DNA of 64,000 nt from Polaribacter pacificus (GTDB lineage Bacteria > Bacteroidota > Bacteroidia > Flavobacteriales > Flavobacteriaceae). Each line of letters begins with the position of its first letter. Position 1 is the first letter of the stretch. This document shows, piece after piece, positions 9,869 to 16,271 of the stretch. The notes beneath the pieces are model-generated. The model ran no database searches and was not told the DNA's origin. It worked only from the letters and a program-made list of their open reading frames with translations. A program made the translations under genes and the position numbers. The stretch lies in contig NZ_CP150664.1 of NCBI RefSeq assembly GCF_038024035.1, forward strand, positions 372,001-436,000, written 5' to 3'.

Positions 9869-10450
9869 ATGTTACAAGAAAAATTAGCCCAATATAAGGT
9901 TGTCTTAGCATCTAAATCGCCCAGAAGACAACAGATCTTTAAAGAATTAGGAATTCCTTTTGAGATTCAACTTAAAGAAGTCAAAGAAGTATATCCATCA
10001 CATTTAGTAGCTGCTGAGATTACAGATTATTTGGCTGAGCTCAAAGCGACTGCATTTAAAGACAGTTTACATGATAATCGTTTAGTAATTACCTCTGACA
10101 CCATTGTTTGGCTTGATGATAAAGCACTCGGAAAGCCTGTTGATGAAGAACATGCTAAAGAGATGCTTCAAAAGATTTCAGGTAAAAAGCACCAAGTGAT
10201 TAGCTCTATTAGTCTCACGCATCAGGATTTTCAAAAAACATTCCACGATATAACCGAAGTGTACTTTAAAGACTTAACAAGTGAGGAGATTAACTACTAT
10301 GTTCAAAAGTACCAACCTTATGATAAGGCAGGTAGTTATGGGATTCAAGAATGGATTGGCTATATCGGTATAGAAAAAATAGAAGGAAGTTATTTTAATG
10401 TAATGGGTTTACCCGTTCATAAATTATACAAAGAATTGATGCAATTGTAA
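9869..10450 (+). CDS. maf: Maf-family nucleoside triphosphate pyrophosphatase
   Basis: House-cleaning enzyme that hydrolyses non-canonical or excess NTPs such as dTTP and UTP to monophosphates. The 193 residues show the substrate loop LASKSPRRQQI (about 13-23), the catalytic SDTIVWLDDKALGKP and the C-terminal DKAGSYGIQEW and GSYFNVMGLP motifs. Last gene of the smpB-ubiA-maf operon. Maf was once called a septum-formation inhibitor, but that role is not shown here. Confidence 0.92.
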   Translation: MLQEKLAQYKVVLASKSPRRQQIFKELGIPFEIQLKEVKEVYPSHLVAAEITDYLAELKATAFKDSLHDNRLVITSDTIVWLDDKALGKPVDEEHAKEMLQKISGKKHQVISSISLTHQDFQKTFHDITEVYFKDLTSEEINYYVQKYQPYDKAGSYGIQEWIGYIGIEKIEGSYFNVMGLPVHKLYKELMQL

Positions 10451-10471
10451 GATTTGCGTTGATAATATTAT

Positions 10472-10479
10472 TATTTTTG
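10472..10479 (+). promoter_or_regulatory. Putative -7 box of the transketolase gene
   Basis: TATTTTTG matches TAnnTTTG and is 25 bases before the ATG, so the gene probably has its own promoter rather than depending on read-through from maf. Confidence 0.5.
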
Positions 10480-10504
10480 CTCGAAACACAACAAACTGAA
10501 ATTA

Positions 10505-11467
10505 ATGAAAAAATATACTTTTACAGAAAAGAAAGACACAAGATCTGGATTTGGAGATGGCCTTACAGAATTAGGAAAAACGAATCCAAATGTTGTTGCC
10601 TTATGTGCTGATTTAATTGGCTCTTTAAAAATGAATGATTTTGCTAAGAATCATCCAGAGCGTTTCTTTCAGATAGGAATTGCAGAAGCAAATATGATCG
10701 GGATTGCAGCTGGTTTAACGATTGGAGGTAAAATTCCTTTTACAGGAACATTTGCAAACTTTTCTACAGGAAGAGTTTATGATCAAATTCGCCAATCTGT
10801 TGCCTATTCTGATAAGAATGTAAAAATATGTGCTTCACACGCAGGATTAACTTTAGGTGAAGACGGTGCAACCCACCAAATTCTTGAAGATATCGGATTA
10901 ATGAAAATGCTTCCTGGTATGACAGTGATCAATCCTTGTGATTACAATCAAACCAAAGCAGCAACCATTGCGATTGCAGACTTTGAAGGTCCTGTGTATT
11001 TGCGTTTTGGTCGTCCATCTGTGCCAATCTTTATGCCAGACTATAAAGACGAACCTTTTGTAATTGGTAAAGCAATTCAGCTTACTGAAGGTGCTGATGT
11101 AACTATTGTTGCTACAGGTCATATGGTTTGGGAGGCACTTCAAGCGTCAGAACAATTAGAAGAATTAGGAATCCATGCAGAAGTAATCAACATACACACC
11201 ATTAAGCCTCTAGATGAAGAAGCTATTTTAAAATCAGTGGCAAAAACAGGCTGTATGGTTACTGCAGAAGAGCATAATAAATTTGGTGGACTAGGAGAAA
11301 GCGTAGCAAGATGTTTGGGAGAAAACAATCCAGTACCACAAGAGTTTGTAGCCGTGAACGATAGTTTTGGAGAGTCAGGAACCCCTGCTCAGTTAATGGA
11401 AAAATACAAACTTAATGACAAAGCAATAGTTGCTGCTGCTCAAAAAGTAATTAAAAGAAAAAAATAA
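10505..11467 (+). CDS. Transketolase, C-terminal (pyrimidine-binding) subunit
   Basis: A 320-residue split transketolase half. It carries the PYR domain with the cofactor-contacting glutamate in FFQIGIAEANMIG (Glu61) and the C-terminal transketolase domain (from about residue 190). The N-terminal PP domain with the GDG magnesium motif is absent, so it must pair with a separate N-terminal subunit to shift two-carbon units in the pentose phosphate pathway. That partner is often directly upstream in related genomes, but here maf precedes the gene. Whole length and start are typical of the split form, so it is not a truncated gene. Confidence 0.9.
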   Translation: MKKYTFTEKKDTRSGFGDGLTELGKTNPNVVALCADLIGSLKMNDFAKNHPERFFQIGIAEANMIGIAAGLTIGGKIPFTGTFANFSTGRVYDQIRQSVAYSDKNVKICASHAGLTLGEDGATHQILEDIGLMKMLPGMTVINPCDYNQTKAATIAIADFEGPVYLRFGRPSVPIFMPDYKDEPFVIGKAIQLTEGADVTIVATGHMVWEALQASEQLEELGIHAEVINIHTIKPLDEEAILKSVAKTGCMVTAEEHNKFGGLGESVARCLGENNPVPQEFVAVNDSFGESGTPAQLMEKYKLNDKAIVAAAQKVIKRKK

Positions 11468-11493
11468 TCAAATAATAACTATAATTAATACAT

Positions 11494-12096
11494 ATGAAAA
11501 AAGTAATTTTATTAGTACTTGTTGCCTTTGCTGTTAGTACAACTGCAAATGCTCAGATTGATTTTGGATTAAAGGGAGGTATTAACTACAACAACAATGG
11601 AGATGCCACTTTTTCTACCACAGGAACAGATTTAATCAACGGAGCGGAATCTAAATCTGGATTCCATGCAGGTCTTTGGTTTAGAGGAAAGGTACCTATT
11701 CTAGGTTTGTACATTCGTCCTGAACTTGTGTATACCCAAGTAAAAAGCGAGTACACTAGTGGTACAACTGCTGTAGATTATGAATTTAAAAAATTAGATG
11801 TACCAGTATTGATCGGGAAAAAATTTCTAGGTTTTGGAAATGCATTTATAGGCCCATCTTTTCAGTACATTATTGGTGATGAGTTTGAGTTTGGAAACTT
11901 AAGCACAGATGATTTTAACAAGTTCTCTGTTGGGATTCAAATGGGTTTAGGTGTTGAGTTTGGACCTTTAGGTGTTGATGTTCGTTGGGAACGAGGATTG
12001 TCAAAATCAGAATCTGAATTTGTTGATAACAGCACAAAAATTACTGTTGATAACAGAACCAGTCAAATTATATTTGGTCTTTCTTATAAGTTGTAA
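11494..12096 (+). CDS. Outer-membrane beta-barrel protein (porin-family, PorT-like)
   Basis: A 200-residue secreted protein with a signal peptide ending near ANA-QIDFG (residue 20) followed by alternating hydrophobic strands typical of an eight-strand OmpA/PorT-like barrel (FGLKGGINYN, FGLSYKL at the C-terminus). It lies 26 bases after the transketolase gene and is probably co-transcribed. Cargo or function cannot be read from sequence. Ends in a clear terminator. Confidence 0.85.
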   Translation: MKKVILLVLVAFAVSTTANAQIDFGLKGGINYNNNGDATFSTTGTDLINGAESKSGFHAGLWFRGKVPILGLYIRPELVYTQVKSEYTSGTTAVDYEFKKLDVPVLIGKKFLGFGNAFIGPSFQYIIGDEFEFGNLSTDDFNKFSVGIQMGLGVEFGPLGVDVRWERGLSKSESEFVDNSTKITVDNRTSQIIFGLSYKL

Positions 12097-12114
12097 AACC
12101 AATTTATTTTGCAT

Positions 12115-12148
12115 AAAAAAAGCTCCAGAATCTCTGGAGCTTTTTTTT
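12115..12148. terminator. Bidirectional hairpin terminator
   Basis: A 9-bp stem (12121-12129 with 12133-12141, arm AGCTCCAGA) with six As before and eight Ts after. It can serve both the barrel gene (plus) and the FKBP gene (minus), whose stop is at 12162. Confidence 0.88.
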
Positions 12149-12161
12149 ATGTGCTTATTTT

Positions 12162-13028
12162 TTATTTGGTATCTGGATCTAAGTAATCAGGAACTCCATC
12201 ACCATCAGTGTCATCGTTTCTTGGGTCACCATCCTTATTAGCATCTTCATCCTTGGTTAATTTACCATCACCATCATCATCATTGTCTTGATAATTAGCT
12301 AGAAAATCACCATCTGTATCAACAAGTAATGGATTAGACTCTATGCTTGCGTTTTCTATCTCTAAATAAGAAGCAAGCCCATCTTGATCGTGATCGGTAT
12401 TTTCTACAAGGTCAAATAGATTAATTTTAAAAATCAAAGGCATGTTTGCAGGAATATCAGCACTTGCTATGTTACCATAACCTAATCCAGAAGGCATGAT
12501 TAAATAACCTTTACCCCCATTTTCATAAGTTATAGGACCATTACTCGTAATGTTCTTTCCGCCTTTAAAATGAATAAGACCATTAGACCATCCTCTAACA
12601 ACAGCATCTAATGTTAACCAGGTTGCATTATTTTGAGTTTCAAAAATTGTTAACTGAGTGGTTTTAGATATGAAAGCCCCTTGGTAGGTTACTAAAACAG
12701 AGTCCATCTTTGTTGGAAACCCTTTAACTGGATCTGGGGTACCTTCATCTAAAACATAATAATACAAAGTATAATTAATGTCACTTTCTGTAACCGTTTT
12801 GCTTTTTAACTTTGGATCGTCTAAAAGAGCAGTCTTACCTGCGGCTAATGGTTTAATTGAATCTAAAGTAAGATCATAGTAATTGTTTTTTAAATATTTT
12901 ACCAATGAATCATTATCAATTAATGCTTGCGCTTCGGCGTCAAACTCTTCAACAGGATCAGAACTACTACATGCATAAATAAATATAGCAGCAAGAGCTA
13001 CAAGTACAATATTTTTAATTTTTATCAT
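12162..13028 (-). CDS. FKBP-type peptidyl-prolyl isomerase lipoprotein with calcium-binding type tail
   Basis: Lipid-anchored proline isomerase of 288 residues. A lipobox (IFIYAC, Cys20) is followed by an FKBP domain (about 95-215, with the YENGGKGYLIMPSGLGYG segment). The last 65 residues hold repeated Asp/Asn-rich loops (DTDGDFLANYQDNDDDGDG, DDTDGDGVPDYLD) like thrombospondin type 3 or EF-like calcium sites. I placed the start at the ATG at 13028 because it begins the signal peptide; a TTG four codons upstream is possible but lies within the -7 box. No type IX sorting domain follows the tail. Confidence 0.88.
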   Translation of the reverse strand: MIKIKNIVLVALAAIFIYACSSSDPVEEFDAEAQALIDNDSLVKYLKNNYYDLTLDSIKPLAAGKTALLDDPKLKSKTVTESDINYTLYYYVLDEGTPDPVKGFPTKMDSVLVTYQGAFISKTTQLTIFETQNNATWLTLDAVVRGWSNGLIHFKGGKNITSNGPITYENGGKGYLIMPSGLGYGNIASADIPANMPLIFKINLFDLVENTDHDQDGLASYLEIENASIESNPLLVDTDGDFLANYQDNDDDGDGKLTKDEDANKDGDPRNDDTDGDGVPDYLDPDTK

Positions 13029-13037
13029 CTTAAGTAT

Positions 13038-13045
13038 CAAATTTA
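13038..13045 (-). promoter_or_regulatory. Putative -7 box of the FKBP gene
   Basis: CAAATTTA reads TAAATTTG on the minus strand, a perfect TAnnTTTG, with only nine bases before the ATG at 13028. The transcript should be almost leaderless. Confidence 0.5.
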
Positions 13046-13067
13046 AGGGCGCAATTTACGATTTTCA

Positions 13068-13075
13068 TACCTTTG
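13068..13075 (+). promoter_or_regulatory. Putative -7 box of the S4-domain gene
   Basis: TACCTTTG matches TAnnTTTG and lies 33 bases before the ATG at 13109, back to back with the FKBP promoter. Confidence 0.55.
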
Positions 13076-13108
13076 TAAAAAGAGAAACATCAAATTTTAA
13101 CTTTTTGT

Positions 13109-13489
13109 ATGAGAATAGATAAATATTTGTGGTGTGTTCGTATGTATAAAACGAGAAGCATCGCCACTGAAGCCTGTAAAAAAGGGCATATTAAGATGGA
13201 TGACAAAAATGTTAAAGCTTCAAAAGAAGTGTATGGAAATGAGTTAATACGGGTTCGAAAAAATCAAATTAACTATAAAATCCAAGTTTTAGACATTCCT
13301 CCAAACAGAGTCTCAGCAAAATTAGCCGATTTATATAAAAAAGATCTAACTCCAAAGGAAGAACTCGAAAAAACAAGTTTATTAAAATTTGCCAAAGATC
13401 ACTACCGAAAAAAAGGAACAGGAAGGCCTACAAAAAAAGATCGAAGAGACATTGATGATTATTACGAATCTCCAACGGATGATAATTAA
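13109..13489 (+). CDS. S4-domain RNA-binding protein, Hsp15 family
   Basis: A 126-residue cytoplasmic protein. Residues 1-60 form an S4 RNA-binding fold (MRIDKYLWCVRMYKTRS, KKGHIKMDDKNVKASKEV). The C-terminal half is highly charged, with a basic RKKGTGRPTKKDRRD segment. The closest described homologue is Hsp15, which recycles 50S subunits that carry stalled nascent chains. This would complement trans-translation through smpB elsewhere in the window. The exact role here is inferred. Confidence 0.88.
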   Translation: MRIDKYLWCVRMYKTRSIATEACKKGHIKMDDKNVKASKEVYGNELIRVRKNQINYKIQVLDIPPNRVSAKLADLYKKDLTPKEELEKTSLLKFAKDHYRKKGTGRPTKKDRRDIDDYYESPTDDN

Positions 13490-13495
13490 TTTTAA

Positions 13496-13503
13496 TATCT
13501 TTG
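13496..13503 (+). promoter_or_regulatory. Putative -7 box of the phosphoribosyltransferase gene
   Basis: TATCTTTG is a perfect TAnnTTTG, with only 12 bases before the ATG at 13516. The mRNA would have a leader of only a few bases. Confidence 0.5.
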
Positions 13504-13515
13504 AAACCCTAAGCA

Positions 13516-14028
13516 ATGCAGCAAATGAATAAGCAGAAAAACATCATTTTAGACAATACTCAGATTCAACATAAGATTCATCGAATTGCCTATCAAATTT
13601 ATGAGAGCAATAGCAATGAAAAAGAGATTGTGTTAGCAGGAATTTCAAAAAATGGCTTCATACTAGCTCAGTCAATTGCAGAATCTTTAGCAAGTATCTC
13701 TCCACTTCGTATTATCATGTGTGAAGTTTTTATTGATAAGAAAAAGCCATTAAAACCGATTAGCACTTCCATACCAAGTGAAGATTATATACATAAATCT
13801 TTAGTCTTAGTTGATGATGTACTTAATTCTGGAGCTACGTTAATTTACGGGGTTAAGCATTTTTTAGAGGTTCCATTAAAGCGTTTTAAAACAGCTGTAT
13901 TGGTAAATAGAAACCATAAAAAGTATCCCGTTAAAGCTGATTTCAAAGGACTTTCATTATCTACTACCCTACAAGAACAGGTTATTGTAGAGTTTTCTAA
14001 AAATAAATCTGTTGCATATTTATTATAA
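13516..14028 (+). CDS. Phosphoribosyltransferase, PyrR-like
   Basis: A 170-residue type I phosphoribosyltransferase. The PRPP loop is LVLVDDVLNSGATL (about 95-108), and the N-terminal region (IHRIAYQIYESN) and LAGISKNGF resemble PyrR, which in other bacteria is a uracil phosphoribosyltransferase and an RNA-binding pyrimidine regulator. No pyr genes are nearby. A second ATG three codons downstream (13525) is an alternative start. The last six bases overlap the end of aroK, which runs the other way. Confidence 0.87.
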   Translation: MQQMNKQKNIILDNTQIQHKIHRIAYQIYESNSNEKEIVLAGISKNGFILAQSIAESLASISPLRIIMCEVFIDKKKPLKPISTSIPSEDYIHKSLVLVDDVLNSGATLIYGVKHFLEVPLKRFKTAVLVNRNHKKYPVKADFKGLSLSTTLQEQVIVEFSKNKSVAYLL

Positions 14029-14535
14029 TGCTAGTTTAATTTCTTTACAAATTTCTTCTACACTTTTATTATCTATAGAAATAATTTGCTTGGCTTGCTC
14101 ATAAAAGGCGGCTCTTTCAAACAAATGTTTTGCAACATATTCTGTAAGCTGATCAGAAGACAATTGAGCAACTAGAGGTCTTAATTGTTTTTCTTTAGTT
14201 AGTCTGTCAACCAGTGTAGCGATTCCTGCTCTTAAATATACTGTATGATAGCCAGTGCTATTTAACAACTGTGTATTGTTTCCGTAACAAGGGGTCCCTC
14301 CTCCTAAAGAAAGAACACAATCAGTAGCTTGCGCTAGAACCTCTTGAAGATATATTGACTCTTGTCTTCTAAAATAGATTTCTCCTTTGTTTTTAAAAAT
14401 ATCTTTGATGCTCATCTTATCACAAGATTCTATATAGGTATCCAAATCAATAAAATTAAGATCCAAAACTTCTGATAATCGCTTTCCTATAGAAGATTTT
14501 CCACTTGCCATATAGCCCAATAATACTATTTTCAT
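14023..14535 (-). CDS. aroK: Shikimate kinase
   Basis: Phosphorylates shikimate with ATP to shikimate 3-phosphate in the pathway to aromatic amino acids. The 170 residues are the standard length. Walker A is GYMASGKS (7-14), the shikimate-binding motifs are DLDTYIE and FRRQES, the LSLGGGTPC loop follows, and the lid has RPLV. It is convergent and overlaps the phosphoribosyltransferase gene by six bases, with no terminator between them. Confidence 0.95.
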   Translation of the reverse strand: MKIVLLGYMASGKSSIGKRLSEVLDLNFIDLDTYIESCDKMSIKDIFKNKGEIYFRRQESIYLQEVLAQATDCVLSLGGGTPCYGNNTQLLNSTGYHTVYLRAGIATLVDRLTKEKQLRPLVAQLSSDQLTEYVAKHLFERAAFYEQAKQIISIDNKSVEEICKEIKLAL

Positions 14536-14609
14536 CTCGTCTTGTTTAAGTTGTGCAAATATCTAAAAAATTTATAAGTAAAAACTTTTATAGTTTAAAG
14601 AATAGGTAG

Positions 14610-14617
14610 TATATTTG
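14610..14617 (+). promoter_or_regulatory. Putative -7 box of tRNA-Lys
   Basis: TATATTTG matches TAnnTTTG, 22 bases before the tRNA 5' end. Confidence 0.55.
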
Positions 14618-14639
14618 CACTCGCTTTCAAACAAAGCAT

Positions 14640-14712
14640 GACCTGGTAGCTCAGTTGGTAGAGCATCTCCCTTTTAAGGAGAGGGTCCTGGGTTCGAGCC
14701 CCAGCCCGGTCA
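14640..14712 (+). tRNA. tRNA-Lys (anticodon UUU)
   Basis: A 73-base cloverleaf through the discriminator A, no encoded CCA. D stem GCTC/GAGC, anticodon stem TCTCC/GGAGA with loop CTTTTAA (anticodon TTT), five-base variable loop, T stem CTGGG/CCCAG with loop TTCGAGC. The acceptor stem GACCTGG/CCCGGTC has a T-C mismatch at the fifth pair (14644 with 14707), which is unusual. A promoter box lies 22 bases upstream. Confidence 0.95.
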
Positions 14713-14716
14713 CAAT
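14697..14716 (+). repeat. Copy 1 of a 20-base tRNA 3'-end repeat
   Basis: AGCCCCAGCCCGGTCACAAT, covering the end of the T loop, the T-stem 3' arm, the acceptor 3' arm and four bases beyond the tRNA-Lys. The same 20 bases recur at 14802-14821. Confidence 0.9.
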
Positions 14717-14782
14717 ACTTTTCTATAAGTATAGAGAATTGACAAATTATAAAACTTAGTAGCTTTAGAGCGAAAAGTTTAT

Positions 14783-14800
14783 GCTGAGCGCAGACGAAGT
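14783..14800 (+). repeat. Possible interspersed short repeat (GCTGAGCGCAGACGAAGT)
   Basis: This 18-base motif resembles the short CTGAGCG-n-AGTCGAAG element that I recall being scattered between genes in flavobacterial genomes. It ends one base before the second copy of the tRNA-Lys 3' end. No other exact copy is visible in this window, so calling it a dispersed repeat rests on recall. Confidence 0.4.
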
Positions 14801-14801
14801 A

Positions 14802-14821
14802 AGCCCCAGCCCGGTCACAAT
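14802..14821 (+). repeat. Copy 2 of the tRNA-Lys 3'-end repeat
   Basis: Exact repeat of 14697-14716 without any tRNA 5' half before it. The likeness continues imperfectly: both copies are followed by T-rich sequence and a TCTAT...TATAGA inverted repeat. It could be an old attachment-site scar or the remnant of a lost second tRNA-Lys gene. Confidence 0.85.
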
Positions 14822-14853
14822 TTTTTTCTATCCTATAGAAAAACAATCTTTAA

Positions 14854-14888
14854 AAAAAAGTTAAGCGTTAATTTTGCTTAACTTTTTT
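14854..14888 (+). terminator. Hairpin terminator before tRNA-Leu
   Basis: A 13-bp stem (14854-14866 with 14876-14888: arm with As then GTTAAGC, mirrored as GCTTAAC then Ts) and a nine-base loop. It should end the tRNA-Lys transcript. The loop and downstream arm also contain the probable tRNA-Leu -7 box. Confidence 0.75.
14869..14876 (+). promoter_or_regulatory. Putative -7 box of tRNA-Leu
   Basis: TAATTTTG matches TAnnTTTG, 25 bases before the tRNA-Leu 5' end, and sits in the loop of the preceding terminator hairpin. Confidence 0.4.
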
Positions 14889-14901
14889 TATTACTACACC
14901 T

Positions 14902-14985
14902 GCGTGTGTGGCGGAATTGGTAGACGCGCAAGCTTGAGGGGTTTGTGTTCATTAGAACGTGCAGGTTCGACTCCTGTTACACGCA
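14902..14985 (+). tRNA. tRNA-Leu (anticodon GAG)
   Basis: An 84-base class II tRNA with a long variable arm (TGTTCATTAGAACGT). Acceptor GCGTGTG pairs with TACACGC (one G-T at the seventh pair), anticodon stem CAAGC/GTTTG with loop TTGAGGG (anticodon GAG), T stem GCAGG/CCTGT with loop TTCGACT, discriminator A. No CCA is encoded. Confidence 0.95.
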
Positions 14986-15049
14986 CAAAATTTTGTTAAT
15001 TTGTTTAAAAATTAACCGCTTTCTTTTCTTTTATCATTATTATTGTAAG

Positions 15050-15856
15050 ATGCAAAAACATATACTTTTTTTCTTGTTTCTAACTTTTTCTTTTGTGAGT
15101 TTCGCTCAAGAGAGTTTGAAAATTGTTCAACTAAAAGGTCAGATAGTAGGTGCTGAAGATCAAAAACCTTTAAGTGCTGCACATGTTATCAATTTAAATT
15201 CGGTTGTTGGTACCATTACAAATGATCGTGGTTTTTTTGAAATCCCTACACAAGTAAATGATACCATTATGGTTTCTTACCTTGGATTTCAATCAATCAA
15301 ACTTAAAATAACCAACGATTTATTAAAAGGAAATGAATTGGTCATCGCCCTGTATGAAAAAGCAAATGAAATTAAAGAGGTGGTTATTCAATCTACAAAA
15401 TTGATTGGTGTATTGGAGGTTGATATCAAGCAAGTACCTAAAGACCGAAATACCAGAATTCATATTAATGGTCTTCCTCAAGCTTATGAATTAGGGAAAG
15501 CCGGTGGGCAAAACTTAAATACGCCTCTTAAAGCCCTTTTCCAGCCCATTGATTTTTTATACAGTATGTTTGGAAAAAAACCCAAGCAGTTAAAGAAACT
15601 TCAAAAACTTAAAAAAGAAGACGATTTAAGAAAGATGCTCAATGGTAAGTTTGATAGAGAGATCATGATGGAGTATCTAGATATGGATAAACAAGAATTA
15701 AGTAAACTACTTGCCGATTGTAATTATTCGGAATACTTTATTGCCAAGGCTAGTGATTTGCAAATGATTGAAGCCATTTTGGACTGCTATGAAAATTACA
15801 AGGCACTTAAAAAAGGAAAAATCGAAAGGAATTCAATTCCAGATAAAAAGAACTAA
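15050..15856 (+). CDS. CarboxypepD_reg-like domain protein
   Basis: A 268-residue secreted protein. I start it at the ATG at 15050 because it opens a clear signal peptide (cleavage near SFA-QES, residue 20); in-frame codons further upstream run into tRNA-Leu. Residues 27-115 form the CarboxypepD regulatory-like beta sandwich (LKGQIVGAEDQKPLSAAHV, GTITNDRGFFEIP) that fronts many TonB receptors. There is no plug or barrel; the rest is a lysine-rich helical domain with no recognised family. The function is unknown, perhaps a cell-envelope partner. A strong terminator follows. Confidence 0.85.
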   Translation: MQKHILFFLFLTFSFVSFAQESLKIVQLKGQIVGAEDQKPLSAAHVINLNSVVGTITNDRGFFEIPTQVNDTIMVSYLGFQSIKLKITNDLLKGNELVIALYEKANEIKEVVIQSTKLIGVLEVDIKQVPKDRNTRIHINGLPQAYELGKAGGQNLNTPLKALFQPIDFLYSMFGKKPKQLKKLQKLKKEDDLRKMLNGKFDREIMMEYLDMDKQELSKLLADCNYSEYFIAKASDLQMIEAILDCYENYKALKKGKIERNSIPDKKN

Positions 15857-15870
15857 GTTAGTTTAAATCA

Positions 15871-15906
15871 AAAAAGGCTGTAAACAATATTGTTTACAGC
15901 CTTTTT
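15871..15906 (+). terminator. Rho-independent terminator of the CarboxypepD-like gene
   Basis: A 16-bp perfect stem (15871-15886 with 15891-15906), with a GGCTGTAAACA core arm, four-base loop ATAT and flanking A and T runs. Confidence 0.92.
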
Positions 15907-16164
15907 ATCAACTATTAAAAACTAACTAATGATCTAAAATACGGATGTAACGTATTTATAGTCATGCCTTCTCTTACTATTCCAAGAAACTCTTTTAGAA
16001 AATACTTGGTTGTTCAGTTTATTTTTTTTCTCTTCTTTGATGTTGTTATCAATTGTAATCATTTTATTATATTTTATTTTTTGTGTTCTTGTTATATACT
16101 TATAAGACGCATATGTTTCAAGTTTGTTACAATTTTTTACAGGTATTAACAGAATTTTATGAAA

Positions 16165-16198
16165 ATTAAAAATCAGCCTTAAAAGACTGATTTTTAAT
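16165..16198 (-). terminator. Hairpin terminator of the prohibitin gene
   Basis: A 12-bp perfect stem (16165-16176 with 16187-16198, arm ATTAAAAATCAG) with a ten-base loop, followed on the minus strand by T-rich sequence, 73 bases past the prohibitin stop. Confidence 0.6.
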
Positions 16199-16271
16199 TT
16201 TTTAATAGAATGCTTTTACTGATAATAATACAGTAAAAAGAGTTGAATTTTATTGTTTTTTTACTAGGTTT

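Larger units (their letters stand above)
15857..16271. other. Intergenic stretch of 415 bases
   Basis: Holds two hairpin terminators (15871-15906 and 16165-16198) and otherwise very AT-rich sequence. A 61-codon reading frame at 15964-16149 on the plus strand codes for a low-complexity Phe/Ile-rich peptide that I do not support as a gene. Confidence 0.7.

Noticed and set aside
14595..14846. 83-codon frame antisense to tRNA-Lys
   Set aside because: It is antisense to tRNA-Lys and gives the well-known spurious peptide with GARTQDPLLKR that is often misannotated next to tRNA genes.
14945..15049. N-terminal extension of the CarboxypepD-like gene into tRNA-Leu
   Set aside because: The extension overlaps the tRNA and disrupts the signal peptide that begins at 15050.
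15964..16149. 61-codon plus-strand frame in the gap
   Set aside because: Low-complexity Phe/Ile/Tyr-rich peptide in AT-rich DNA, with no promoter box of its own and hairpins on both sides.
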